This document shows, piece after piece, positions 14,905-21,846 of a stretch of 33,710 nucleotides of DNA (positions within the stretch are counted from its first letter, which is position 1; each line of letters starts with the position of its first letter). Source of the stretch: Campylobacteraceae bacterium. Its GTDB lineage: Bacteria > Campylobacterota > Campylobacteria > Campylobacterales > Sulfurovaceae. The notes under the pieces were generated by a model. It had not been told where the DNA came from, ran no database searches, and saw only the letters and a list, made by a program, of their open reading frames with translations. The translations under genes were made by a program, and so were the position numbers. Where the stretch lies: positions 1 through 33,710 of the forward strand of contig JALXFN010000002.1 of NCBI GenBank assembly GCA_027068975.1. The letters run 5' to 3'.

Positions 14905-15414
14905 TTAATTATAAATTTTCATGGGAATAAAATGCTTACGGTCCAACTCATCTAAAAGTACCTTGTCACTAGAGAGTAGCATAAAAATCTCTCGCCACTT
15001 CTCCTCTGTAAAGTTGTGAGTATAGCGTAACCAAATGGCATTGTTTTTCATGTTCCCATTAGCTTGTGTGTTTTCAGTCACTTGACAAACCTGTCGAAAT
15101 CGACACGCCCCATAACACCCCGTTCGTGATATTTTAATGCGATTCTCACCCTTGTTCAGCCCCATATCTTTTAAAATCTCACGAAGCTCTGAAGCCTTAT
15201 CGGTCTTTCCTGCTTTTCCACATCGTTCATCGTCACAAAGAAGCAGAAGCGTCTTATAGTGCATAATAGGACGCTGTGCATCATAATCTTTAGGTTTACA
15301 AGTATATCCCTCGACCACCTCTGAACCCATCTCATTTAGGCGAATTTCTCCCTCTTTGACAGGGTTTGCTCCATAGGTAGAGGAGGCGTGTGAATTTGTT
15401 AGGGTGCTAGGCAT
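14905..15414 (-). CDS. thioredoxin-fold [2Fe-2S] ferredoxin-like protein in the cbi operon
   Basis: A 169-residue soluble protein. Four cysteines are placed as in thioredoxin-like [2Fe-2S] ferredoxins: Cys60 and Cys65 in LLLLCDDERCGKAG, then Cys100 and Cys104 in GCYGACRFRQVCQV, with a helix between (TDKASELREILKDMGL). The first 45 or so residues are a less ordered extension. It overlaps the preceding 73-residue ORF by 8 bases and is followed by cbiD, so it is part of the cobalamin operon. Proteins of this kind carry low-potential electrons. A role in one of the corrin-ring reductions, for which no dedicated reductase is seen in the window, is inference. Confidence 0.75.
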   Translation of the reverse strand: MPSTLTNSHASSTYGANPVKEGEIRLNEMGSEVVEGYTCKPKDYDAQRPIMHYKTLLLLCDDERCGKAGKTDKASELREILKDMGLNKGENRIKISRTGCYGACRFRQVCQVTENTQANGNMKNNAIWLRYTHNFTEEKWREIFMLLSSDKVLLDELDRKHFIPMKIYN

Positions 15415-15628
15415 GAGCGACTCTTTCTATAAGTTTTAGGTTTTCAATCTTCCCATGATAAGGAATAACAGGCAGTTGTCTCTCTTCATCCTCTACAAGG
15501 TAGCGAATATCCATTGTTTTGTCGCTCCGAATATGTTTCACAGAGAGAATTTGAACTCTTTGACCTTGGTAGATGGCAAGGTCTTCTTTTTTGATTTTGT
15601 TTGTTTCGTCTTCGTAGTAGGCACACAT
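15407..15628 (-). CDS. small conserved-looking protein of unknown function in the cbi operon
   Basis: A 73-residue protein not recognised. The sequence alternates polar and hydrophobic residues (LAIYQGQRVQILSVKHIRSD, MDIRYLVEDEERQLPVIPYH), suggesting a small beta barrel rather than a helical protein; the IYQGQRVQIL stretch is reminiscent of SH3-like folds. There is no signal peptide and only one cysteine. It starts nine bases after cbiC and overlaps the [2Fe-2S] protein gene by eight bases, so the two are probably translationally coupled and may act together. Confidence 0.65.
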   Translation of the reverse strand: MCAYYEDETNKIKKEDLAIYQGQRVQILSVKHIRSDKTMDIRYLVEDEERQLPVIPYHGKIENLKLIERVAHA

Positions 15629-15637
15629 TTTTACTCC

Positions 15638-16348
15638 TTATTTTCCATTATACTTTTCCGTTCCATCATAATCCTTAATCAATTTATAAGTAGCATGAAG
15701 CGTAGCCACCGTCATGGTTGAGCTTCCAAATCGCCCCTCCATCAAGACAGCAGGAATATCATAATAATCACAAAAGCGTTTCCCATAATCTTTGGACTCC
15801 ACCACATTTACAAAGCCAACAGGAAAGAGGATAAAGGCTACATTTTTAAGGTCTACACCCTCGTCAAGTAGCGTATTTATCGCAGCATAAATGAAAGTAG
15901 GAGCATTTCCACAAGCTAAAATCATTGGCTCATTTTTGTGCTTTTTTATCGCCTCTACTACTGCTCCATAGCTTCTTGTAGTTTTGTTCTTTTCGGCGTA
16001 CTCATAGGTGAAAGGCTCGTTGATGTAGCAGACTACCTCATTGCCGTAAGTGTCAAGATAGAACTGACTTAGTCCTACTTTTATCATATTGACATCTACG
16101 ATGATTTTTGCTTTTTTTTGTAGTAACTCTTGCATTCTAGGAATGGCATCTTTGGTAAAATGTATGTTCTCTAAGACTTGCTCAAAACAGGTTGAGGTGT
16201 GGATAAGACGGCTGATTACCTCTATCTCATTGTGGTCAAACTCTTTAGCTTTTGGGTAGTTTTTTAGCTCCTCGGCTATCATCTCAAAAGAGCGTACTGA
16301 AATATCTGCACCAATATTTATGGGGGGTTGTTCTTGTATAAATGGCAT
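15638..16348 (-). CDS. cbiC: cobalt-precorrin-8 methylmutase (CbiC)
   Basis: Moves the methyl group from C11 to C12 of cobalt-precorrin-8 to give cobyrinic acid. The 236 residues carry the catalytic histidine in SRLIHTSTCFEQ (His50), then KAKIIVDVNMIKVGLSQ, LACGNAPTFIYAAINTLLDE and FPVGFVNVVESKDYGKRFCD, where the family usually has PVGFVGAAESKE. The C-terminus from about residue 198 (YYDIPAVLMEGRFGSSTMTV) has an extra stretch replacing the usual GRKGGS segment with EGRFGSS. It sits between cbiL and the small ORF pair. Confidence 0.92.
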   Translation of the reverse strand: MPFIQEQPPINIGADISVRSFEMIAEELKNYPKAKEFDHNEIEVISRLIHTSTCFEQVLENIHFTKDAIPRMQELLQKKAKIIVDVNMIKVGLSQFYLDTYGNEVVCYINEPFTYEYAEKNKTTRSYGAVVEAIKKHKNEPMILACGNAPTFIYAAINTLLDEGVDLKNVAFILFPVGFVNVVESKDYGKRFCDYYDIPAVLMEGRFGSSTMTVATLHATYKLIKDYDGTEKYNGK

Positions 16349-16356
16349 TTTTTCTC

Positions 16357-17025
16357 CTATTTAAAAAAATCTATAAAAAGGGTCATGTATTTGTCTACTT
16401 TGCTCTTTTTGTATGAGGTGATGTTCTCGCCTTGGTAGTTCATATTCTCAAAGGTGTATATCTCTCCACGCTCTACAATGTTTTTGGTATCTAGCCCTAT
16501 TTTAGGACGCATATATACCGTGGTGGTGGGTACTTCTTTGTCGAGTAGTGGGATTATCTCAAATCTGCTATCACCTACACAAAGAGGCTTTTTTACCTTG
16601 GCAGAGGCTTGTGAAAAAGAGGTGACACCTGCTATTACTTCGGTGTTGCAGTAGAGTTTTGGTCGTTGTACTTTTATGATGTCTAGCAGATAGTAGACAG
16701 TACTGTAAACAGCAGAGTCACCAAGGGTTACAAAGCTCAAAGAGTCATGGGTTTTAAAGCCATCATAAAGCACATCGACCTGATACTGCCAATCCTCTTT
16801 TTTAAAGTGCATTGGGGTGTAGACAGGGATAAGGGGCTTAGTAAAATTATGCTCTAGCATTAAAGCTTTTACTATTTTATGAGTTAACGATTTCTTAAAA
16901 CTCTGGTCAGCACTCTTGGTTGGGATACATATAGCATCAGATGCTTGTAATGCTTTAAGAGCTTTAACCGTAATGAGGTCTATGTCGCCAGGTCCAAGGG
17001 AGACCATGTATAGTTTTTTATCCAA
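16357..17025 (-). CDS. cbiL: cobalt-factor II / precorrin-2 C20-methyltransferase (CbiL)
   Basis: SAM-dependent C20 methylation of cobalt-factor II, giving cobalt-factor III. The 222-residue tetrapyrrole methylase shows KLYMVSLGPGDIDLITVKAL, a CIPTKS segment, HDSLSFVTLGDSAVYSTVYY and VIAGVTSFSQASAKVKKPLC; the GDSAVYST motif is typical for CbiL/CobI. It overlaps the end of cbiK by eight bases. Its reach to the C-terminal YMRPKI and KSKVDKYMTLF segments indicates a complete protein. Confidence 0.93.
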   Translation of the reverse strand: MDKKLYMVSLGPGDIDLITVKALKALQASDAICIPTKSADQSFKKSLTHKIVKALMLEHNFTKPLIPVYTPMHFKKEDWQYQVDVLYDGFKTHDSLSFVTLGDSAVYSTVYYLLDIIKVQRPKLYCNTEVIAGVTSFSQASAKVKKPLCVGDSRFEIIPLLDKEVPTTTVYMRPKIGLDTKNIVERGEIYTFENMNYQGENITSYKKSKVDKYMTLFIDFFK

Positions 17026-17833
17026 GTTTGGTTATCTCTTCTTTTATATTTTGGAAAATAACAGCTCGTATATCCTCTAGCTCTATGAGGTTAAACCGTT
17101 TAGATTGTGTAACCGAACCCACAACACGAGACTCAAAATGTTCACCTAGCTCTTCACTTATCTCTACCATATCTTTAAAGTAGTGGTTTCCACTCACTAA
17201 GAGCATAGGAACTACCTGAACATGGGTTACACCATCCTCTTTCATCTGCTCTATAAGTCGCTCTTTCATCGCATAGTAAGGAAACGCACCCTCTAAAGAA
17301 CAGGTGTAGTTCTTTTTACTAATGGCTTTTAAAAATGCATCGGTATAGCCGACCGAAGAGAGTCCTGCTAAGTCTAAAATAGGCACACCATGAATCACAT
17401 AGAGGTTTGCCCACTTCTCTTCCTCTATGCGACTGTTTAAAGATTTGAGCATAAGTGAGGTCTCTTTGGTTTTGTTAACAATCGCTTTGGTAGAGCGAAT
17501 ATTGGCATAAGAGAAGGAGTTAAACCCCTCAACCGTTCGCCCCAAAAGCTCATGCTCATCGGTTGGGAATAGGTTGATAGAGGCCACGACAATGTTTCTG
17601 TAACCTAGCATATCTACATCAGCTAATACCTGTGCTAAGTTTTTGTACTCCATGCCTCGTTTGTGTAAATCTTTGAGTACCATTCGAGAAGAGAATGATA
17701 AGAAAACATCAACTCCCTCAAACTTCTCTTCAACCTCTTTTTTAAGGTTGAGGTACATCTGTTGCTCTATTACCGAGCCAAAACAAGCCAAGATAATGGC
17801 TTTGTCTCTACTGTAGTGTCTGTAGCGTTTCAT
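17018..17833 (-). CDS. cbiK: sirohydrochlorin cobaltochelatase (CbiK type)
   Basis: Inserts Co2+ into sirohydrochlorin at the start of the oxygen-independent branch. The 271-residue protein resembles the two-domain class II chelatase CbiK rather than the small CbiX. His148 (LYVIHGVP), Glu181 (SLEGAFPYYAM) and His217 (LVSGNHYFKDMV) are spaced like the metal and proton-transfer residues of Salmonella CbiK. Other family segments are KAIILACFGSVIEQQ, AFTSR-like SFSSRMVLKDLHKRG and NLFPTDEHELL. No signal peptide is present, so it should be cytoplasmic, unlike some Desulfovibrio forms. It follows the cbiM-like gene by one base. Confidence 0.91.
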   Translation of the reverse strand: MKRYRHYSRDKAIILACFGSVIEQQMYLNLKKEVEEKFEGVDVFLSFSSRMVLKDLHKRGMEYKNLAQVLADVDMLGYRNIVVASINLFPTDEHELLGRTVEGFNSFSYANIRSTKAIVNKTKETSLMLKSLNSRIEEEKWANLYVIHGVPILDLAGLSSVGYTDAFLKAISKKNYTCSLEGAFPYYAMKERLIEQMKEDGVTHVQVVPMLLVSGNHYFKDMVEISEELGEHFESRVVGSVTQSKRFNLIELEDIRAVIFQNIKEEITKLG

Positions 17834-17834
17834 C

Positions 17835-18518
17835 TTATGCCTGACAGTTGGTTAGACGCTTGTTGAACATGATGTTGCAACTGTCACTTTTATACCACGC
17901 TTTAACAGCCGATAAAATAGCTAAGTCAATAAGAGGTTCAAGAAGAACTACCAACATATACGCTCCACCAAAACTTACTACATTTTGAATGTTCTCTGCT
18001 GTAAACCCTTGACCATAAAATGCCCAAAAGGCAACCCAACTCACAATTGCACCTTCCCAAACAAGAGACATCTTAAGCATCTGTGTATAGCTAATATCTT
18101 TGTAAGCTGTACCTTGTGGAACAATCTTTTTAGTTGCCATATTAAGGATAATCATACTTGCCAAAAGTGTTGTCACATTGATACCATATTGAGGTAAATC
18201 AAACTGTGCTACCGTAACCCCTTGAAGCAGAAGCCCAAGTGCCAAACCAAACATAGCAGGAGCTACACCAAAAATCATAAGTAGTGTTGTTCCTAAAATA
18301 AGGTGAACTTCACTCACACCAATAGGATAGTGAGGGAAAACCTCAAAAAAGGTAAAGACCAAACCAATAGCTACAATGGTTCTAAGCAGTAGTGACAAAG
18401 CACCACTCTCTTTGATATGCTCCCAAGCCAACTTAGCTCCCATACCTACAACAGCTACGCCTGTAGCATAACTCAATAACATTTTACTTCCAACAACTAC
18501 ACCTGCTTCTATGTGCAT
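17835..18518 (-). CDS. cbiM: CbiM/NikM-like metal uptake membrane protein
   Basis: A 227-residue integral membrane protein of the CbiM family, the substrate-binding component of cobalt and nickel ECF-type transporters. The N-terminus MHIEAG keeps the Met-His pair that coordinates the metal in CbiM and NikM. Also seen are VFPHYPIGVSEVHLILGTTL (about 61-80), GVAPAMFGLALGLLLQGV and GINVTTLLASMI, with about six hydrophobic helices. The energising partners CbiN, CbiQ and CbiO are not in this window, so it either uses distant ones or works alone. Its place directly before cbiK argues for cobalt. Spacing to the porin gene is 36 bases. Confidence 0.85.
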   Translation of the reverse strand: MHIEAGVVVGSKMLLSYATGVAVVGMGAKLAWEHIKESGALSLLLRTIVAIGLVFTFFEVFPHYPIGVSEVHLILGTTLLMIFGVAPAMFGLALGLLLQGVTVAQFDLPQYGINVTTLLASMIILNMATKKIVPQGTAYKDISYTQMLKMSLVWEGAIVSWVAFWAFYGQGFTAENIQNVVSFGGAYMLVVLLEPLIDLAILSAVKAWYKSDSCNIMFNKRLTNCQA

Positions 18519-18554
18519 TTTAATTCCTTTTTGATTAATTTTTTTGTTTAAATT

Positions 18555-19604
18555 TTAAAAACTCTGATTGATAAAAAATCGAGTTAACCTTCCGTCATGA
18601 TACATCTGTGAATGTATCAGTTGGGCACTTAATTTGTCGTTAAATTCATAAGCGACAATATAATCAGTTTCATCTTCAATTTCACTAAAATCGACATGAG
18701 TCAACGCTAATTTTAATTTGTCTATATTGTATTCAGCTCCCATTAAAATAGCCTCGTTGTCCAAAGTTTCATGAACGGTATGGTCTTCACTAGAGGTAAA
18801 AAATGGACCCCCACCAAAACCATTGCTCACGACACCATTGACGCTATTGTAGGCTGTATGGAGTGAAAGTTGGTTAAAATTAACCACAGCATCAAATCCA
18901 TAGATATCATTTCCATCGCCTTGATTACTGTATTGTCCTGCTAGAGAGAAATCATCACTCTCATAACTTGCTTCAAGGTAGTTCCAGTTATTTTCGTCAA
19001 CTTTATAGTTCCATGCTTGTAGCGTGGTGTTTTTAATTCCTTCGTAGCTAAGACCTGCCATCAATACAAAATCACCTGAGTTTTGCATCTTTTGAAAATG
19101 CTCAGGTCTAGGGGTGTCTACTCCTGCCCATTTATCAAAAGCACCTAAGACAACAGTCGTATCAGCCAAAGAGCTGTTTTGCAATGAGTAACCCTCTACG
19201 GTATTTGGAACCATACCTACATCGTCACTATTGACAAAGGGACTCTCAAAGAGTTGCCGACCCATTTTGATGTGTGTATCTGCAACGTTCAGTTCTAAGT
19301 TGGCTTCACCTACAATGGCGTAGCTGTCATTACTAGAGCTTAAGAACATCGCTTCGTTGTCTTTGCCCAAAATAGCATTGGTCGTAAAAAAACTTGCATT
19401 GGCACGTATGCCGTAAAGCTCTTTGGTATGAAGAGAAGCTCTTCCTCCTAAAGCAACTGTACTGCTCTTTTTATCTTCTAAATCTTTTAAGCTAACTGCA
19501 CCAAAGCGTAGCTCTCCATCTGTCTCTATGTTTTCAAAAGGTTTAAACCCTTCAGCACTCACCAACGATGAGACCAAAGCCATAACCCATAGACTTTTTT
19601 TCAT
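18555..19604 (-). CDS. OprD-like outer-membrane porin
   Basis: A 349-residue beta-barrel protein with a signal peptide (MKKSLWVMALVSSLVSAEG) and a C-terminal phenylalanine (TRFFINQSF), the usual signal for barrel assembly. Segments such as ADTHIKMGRQLFESPFVNSD followed by VPNTVEGYSLQN resemble the OprD-family porins widespread in Campylobacterota. There is no TonB box or plug domain. It is the first large gene of the minus-strand cobalamin operon, just ahead of the cbiM-like transporter, so it may admit cobalt, nickel or small corrin precursors; that is inference from position. AAAAAGGAATTTT is the ribosome-binding site. Confidence 0.82.
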   Translation of the reverse strand: MKKSLWVMALVSSLVSAEGFKPFENIETDGELRFGAVSLKDLEDKKSSTVALGGRASLHTKELYGIRANASFFTTNAILGKDNEAMFLSSSNDSYAIVGEANLELNVADTHIKMGRQLFESPFVNSDDVGMVPNTVEGYSLQNSSLADTTVVLGAFDKWAGVDTPRPEHFQKMQNSGDFVLMAGLSYEGIKNTTLQAWNYKVDENNWNYLEASYESDDFSLAGQYSNQGDGNDIYGFDAVVNFNQLSLHTAYNSVNGVVSNGFGGGPFFTSSEDHTVHETLDNEAILMGAEYNIDKLKLALTHVDFSEIEDETDYIVAYEFNDKLSAQLIHSQMYHDGRLTRFFINQSF

Positions 19605-19630
19605 AAAATTCCTTTTTGTTTCTTGATTCT

Positions 19631-19798
19631 TTAAAAAAGGAGCAGTCTTGGGGGAGAGGTTTTGTACTCTTGGTACTCAAAGGCCTTTTTATGGTACTGA
19701 TAGTTCGCATCAATCCAGCAGAGTTTATGTATGGTTGAGTACATAGCAATAGTGGCGAGTGAGAAGTACTGTCTTGAGTGACCTTTTAAGTGTTTCAT
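19631..19798 (-). CDS. candidate small ORF upstream of the porin
   Basis: A 55-residue open frame, starting MKHLKGHSRQYFSLATIAMY and ending SPPRLLLF, that fills most of the gap upstream of the porin gene. Its composition looks protein-like (five histidines, eight tyrosines, one Cys-Trp pair). It has no Shine-Dalgarno sequence, and TAAAAT on the same strand ends seven bases before the ATG, so a leaderless message would be required. It matches nothing I recognise. It may be a leader peptide, a small metal-binding protein, a decayed gene or chance. Confidence 0.3.
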   Translation of the reverse strand: MKHLKGHSRQYFSLATIAMYSTIHKLCWIDANYQYHKKAFEYQEYKTSPPRLLLF

Positions 19799-19802
19799 GC
19801 TG

Positions 19803-19858
19803 GGATTTTATCCAAGTTTTTATTAAAATTTGTTACTTAAATTATATATTGATAAAAT
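19803..19858. promoter_or_regulatory. divergent promoter region of the cbi operon and cobD
   Basis: GGATTTTATCC (19803-19813) is a short palindrome that reads TAAAAT on the minus strand, a -10 candidate for the porin-cbi operon. TAAAAT at 19853-19858 on the plus strand is 34 bases before the cobD start. The region between is very AT-rich. No conserved B12-box could be found on either strand. Confidence 0.35.
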
Positions 19859-19892
19859 ACTATACGAAGTTTAATATTAGGATAAATAGAAT

Positions 19893-20891
19893 ATGCAAAA
19901 ACATGGAGGAAATGTAAAAGCCTTTTCCCAAGAAATAGGCTGTGACATTAGTGAAGTGATAGACCTCTCTTCTAATATTAATTTTGTGAAACCCAACATA
20001 GATGTAGATTTTAATACTTTAGATATATCTGCCTATCCTAACTACGATGAGCTTCAAGAGCTTATATCCAAACTCTATAAGGTAGAAAGTTCTGAAATAG
20101 AGCTTTTTAATGGAGCGACTACGGCTATTTACTCTCTTTTTAGGGAACTGGGTCTAAAACATTGTACGCTTTATGCACCACTCTATGGAGAGTATAAAAA
20201 CTCTGCAAAGCTACATGGGTATGAGATTGAGTTAATTAATAGACTAGATAACATAGAAAAAGAGGTGAGGGCAGGGTCGTTGGTGGTATTTGTAAACCCT
20301 TCGACTCCTGATGGAAAGTTTTACGAGCTAGAAAAACTTATGAAAAAGTGGATGGTGAAGGGGTGTACTATTTTGATAGATGAATCTTTTTTAGATTTTA
20401 CGTCTTATGCTTCAGCGACAAAGTACCTAAAAGAGTATGATAAGCTCTACATATTGAAATCCATGACAAAGTTTTATAGTTCAGCTGGTATTCGTGTGGG
20501 GGCTCTTTTGTCGGCACGGAAAAATATAGAAGCGTTACAGAGTAGGGAGCCTCTTTGGAAGATTTCAGAGTTTGACAGTCATTACTTGCAGTCTGCGTTG
20601 AGGGATGAGGAGTTTCCTTTAACGTCACGAAAGATAAATGATGAGTATAGAGAGCTATTGCTAAGCATATTAAAAAACTCTGCATATGTCGATGAAGTCT
20701 ACCCATCTTGTACCAATTTTGTGTTGGTGAAGTTGAAAAACATAGATGCTAAGGCTTTTCAAGAGCTACTGAACCCTTATAAGATTATGGTACGTAATTG
20801 TGCTAATTTTGATTTTTTAGATGATGGTTTTGTTCGGATTGCTGTGAAAGATAAGGGGTTTTTGAGAGTTTTGGAGGGGGCTTTGAGTTAA
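19893..20891 (+). CDS. cobD: L-threonine-O-3-phosphate decarboxylase-type aminotransferase (CobD/CobC)
   Basis: A PLP enzyme of the histidinol-phosphate aminotransferase fold, expected to make (R)-1-amino-2-propanol phosphate for CbiB. The 332-residue protein begins MQKHGGNVKAFSQEIGCDIS, and HGGN followed by DLSSNINF is the hallmark that separates CobD/CobC from HisC. Other motifs are FNGATTAIYSLF, VFVNPSTPDGKFY, ILIDESFLDFT (the PLP aspartate region) and the Schiff-base lysine in ILKSMTKFYSSAGIRVGALL. It is divergent from the main cbi operon. cobD here follows Salmonella usage. L-serine rather than threonine phosphate may be the substrate in some organisms. Confidence 0.9.
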   Translation: MQKHGGNVKAFSQEIGCDISEVIDLSSNINFVKPNIDVDFNTLDISAYPNYDELQELISKLYKVESSEIELFNGATTAIYSLFRELGLKHCTLYAPLYGEYKNSAKLHGYEIELINRLDNIEKEVRAGSLVVFVNPSTPDGKFYELEKLMKKWMVKGCTILIDESFLDFTSYASATKYLKEYDKLYILKSMTKFYSSAGIRVGALLSARKNIEALQSREPLWKISEFDSHYLQSALRDEEFPLTSRKINDEYRELLLSILKNSAYVDEVYPSCTNFVLVKLKNIDAKAFQELLNPYKIMVRNCANFDFLDDGFVRIAVKDKGFLRVLEGALS

Positions 20892-20902
20892 ATATTTGTA
20901 GG

Positions 20903-20917
20903 TTCGATTTTATCGAA
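20903..20917. repeat. short palindrome TTCGAT-TTT-ATCGAA
   Basis: A perfect 6-bp inverted repeat with a 3-base centre, just after the cobD stop codon. Together with the two hairpins at 20931-20953 and 20970-20991 it forms a string of three palindromes between the convergent cobD and sucD genes. Confidence 0.5.
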
Positions 20918-20930
20918 TAAAAAATAGTGC

Positions 20931-20953
20931 TGACAAGGAAAGAATCCTTGTCA
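20931..20953 (-). terminator. hairpin between convergent cobD and sucD
   Basis: TGACAAGGA and TCCTTGTCA are perfect 9-bp arms with a 5-base loop. Read on the minus strand, a run of six T follows five bases later, which fits an intrinsic terminator for sucCD; it may also stop cobD transcripts. Confidence 0.6.
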
Positions 20954-20969
20954 CACCTAAGAGTAAGAA

Positions 20970-20991
20970 AAAGTTCTTAACCAAGAACTTT
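20970..20991 (-). terminator. hairpin overlapping the sucD stop codon
   Basis: AAAGTTCTT and AAGAACTTT are 9-bp arms with a 4-base loop. On the minus strand the loop GGTT includes the end of the last sense codon and the stem begins within the final sucD codons; TTCTT follows. It is a second, weaker terminator-like structure. Confidence 0.45.
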
Positions 20992-21846
20992 CTTAACTGC
21001 TTTACCAATTTCAGCAGGAGAGACAACTACTTCAACACCAGCAGCTGAAAGTGCGTCCATTTTCTCTTTTGCAGTTCCAGCTGAACCAGAGATAATAGCA
21101 CCTGCGTGACCCATTCTTTTACCTGGAGGTGCAGATTGACCAGCTATAAATGCTACAACTGGCTTGGTTACATTCTCTTTAATGAACTTCGCAGCTTGAA
21201 TCTCAAGATCTCCACCGATTTCACCAATCATAACGATTGCTTCAGTCTCAGGATCATCTTGGAACATCTGAAGAAGTTGCTTGTAGCTAAGACCAATAAT
21301 TGGGTCTCCACCAATACCAACCGCTGTTGTAATTCCGTAACCTTCATTAACAACTTGATTTGCACCCTCATAAGTAAGTGTACCAGACTTAGAGATAAGC
21401 CCAACATTTCCTTTTTTGAAGATAGCTCCTGGCATAATACCTATCTTACACTCATCAGCAGTAATAATTCCTGGACAGTTTGGTCCAATGGTCATCATAC
21501 CATTTTTAGTAGCACACGCTTTAGCAGCTTGCATATCTTTTACTGGAGCACCCTCTGTAATAATTACAGCAAGTTCAATTCCAGCAGCTGCTGCTTCCAT
21601 TACAGCATCACCAACAAATGCAGGTGGAACAAAAACCATAGAAACAGTAGCACCAGTTGCAGCAACTGCCTCTTTAACGGTGTTAAATACAGGTTTACCT
21701 AAGTGTGTTTGACCACCTTTACCTGGAGTTACACCACCAACAATATCTGTTCCATACGCCATACACTGCTCAGCATGGAAAGTACCCTCACCACCTGTAA
21801 AACCTTGAACGATTACTTTTGTATCTTTATTTACTAAAATACTCAT
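20977..21846 (-). CDS. sucD: succinate-CoA ligase, alpha subunit
   Basis: The alpha subunit of ADP-forming succinyl-CoA synthetase, which carries the phosphohistidine. The 289-residue protein has the CoA-binding Rossmann start ([20 protein letters not shown]), [38 protein letters not shown]-like loops, [12 protein letters not shown] and the active-site histidine in [18 protein letters not shown]. Its start overlaps the sucC stop (TAATG). In an organism with OorDABC it supplies succinyl-CoA for reductive 2-oxoglutarate synthesis, or works in the oxidative direction. In Campylobacter the next gene is oorD; here the B12 block intervenes. Confidence 0.97.
   Translation of the reverse strand: MSILVNKDTKVIVQGFTGGEGTFHAEQCMAYGTDIVGGVTPGKGGQTHLGKPVFNTVKEAVAATGATVSMVFVPPAFVGDAVMEAAAAGIELAVIITEGAPVKDMQAAKACATKNGMMTIGPNCPGIITADECKIGIMPGAIFKKGNVGLISKSGTLTYEGANQVVNEGYGITTAVGIGGDPIIGLSYKQLLQMFQDDPETEAIVMIGEIGGDLEIQAAKFIKENVTKPVVAFIAGQSAPPGKRMGHAGAIISGSAGTAKEKMDALSAAGVEVVVSPAEIGKAVKKVLG

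Noticed and set aside
19552-19749. 65-codon minus-strand frame overlapping the start of the porin gene
   Set aside because: It runs into the porin signal peptide in another frame and has no ribosome-binding site. The 55-codon frame at 19631-19798 is the better candidate there.
19605-19892. Cobalamin riboswitch ahead of the cbi operon or cobD
   Set aside because: I searched both strands for a B12 box and the GGGAA/GTGNGA core. Only loose fragments such as GCCACT and GATGCGAA appear, without the conserved order.
21106-21702. 198-codon plus-strand frame opposite sucD
   Set aside because: It is rich in Ser, Asn and Cys, as expected from the complement of a conserved gene, and lies wholly within sucD.
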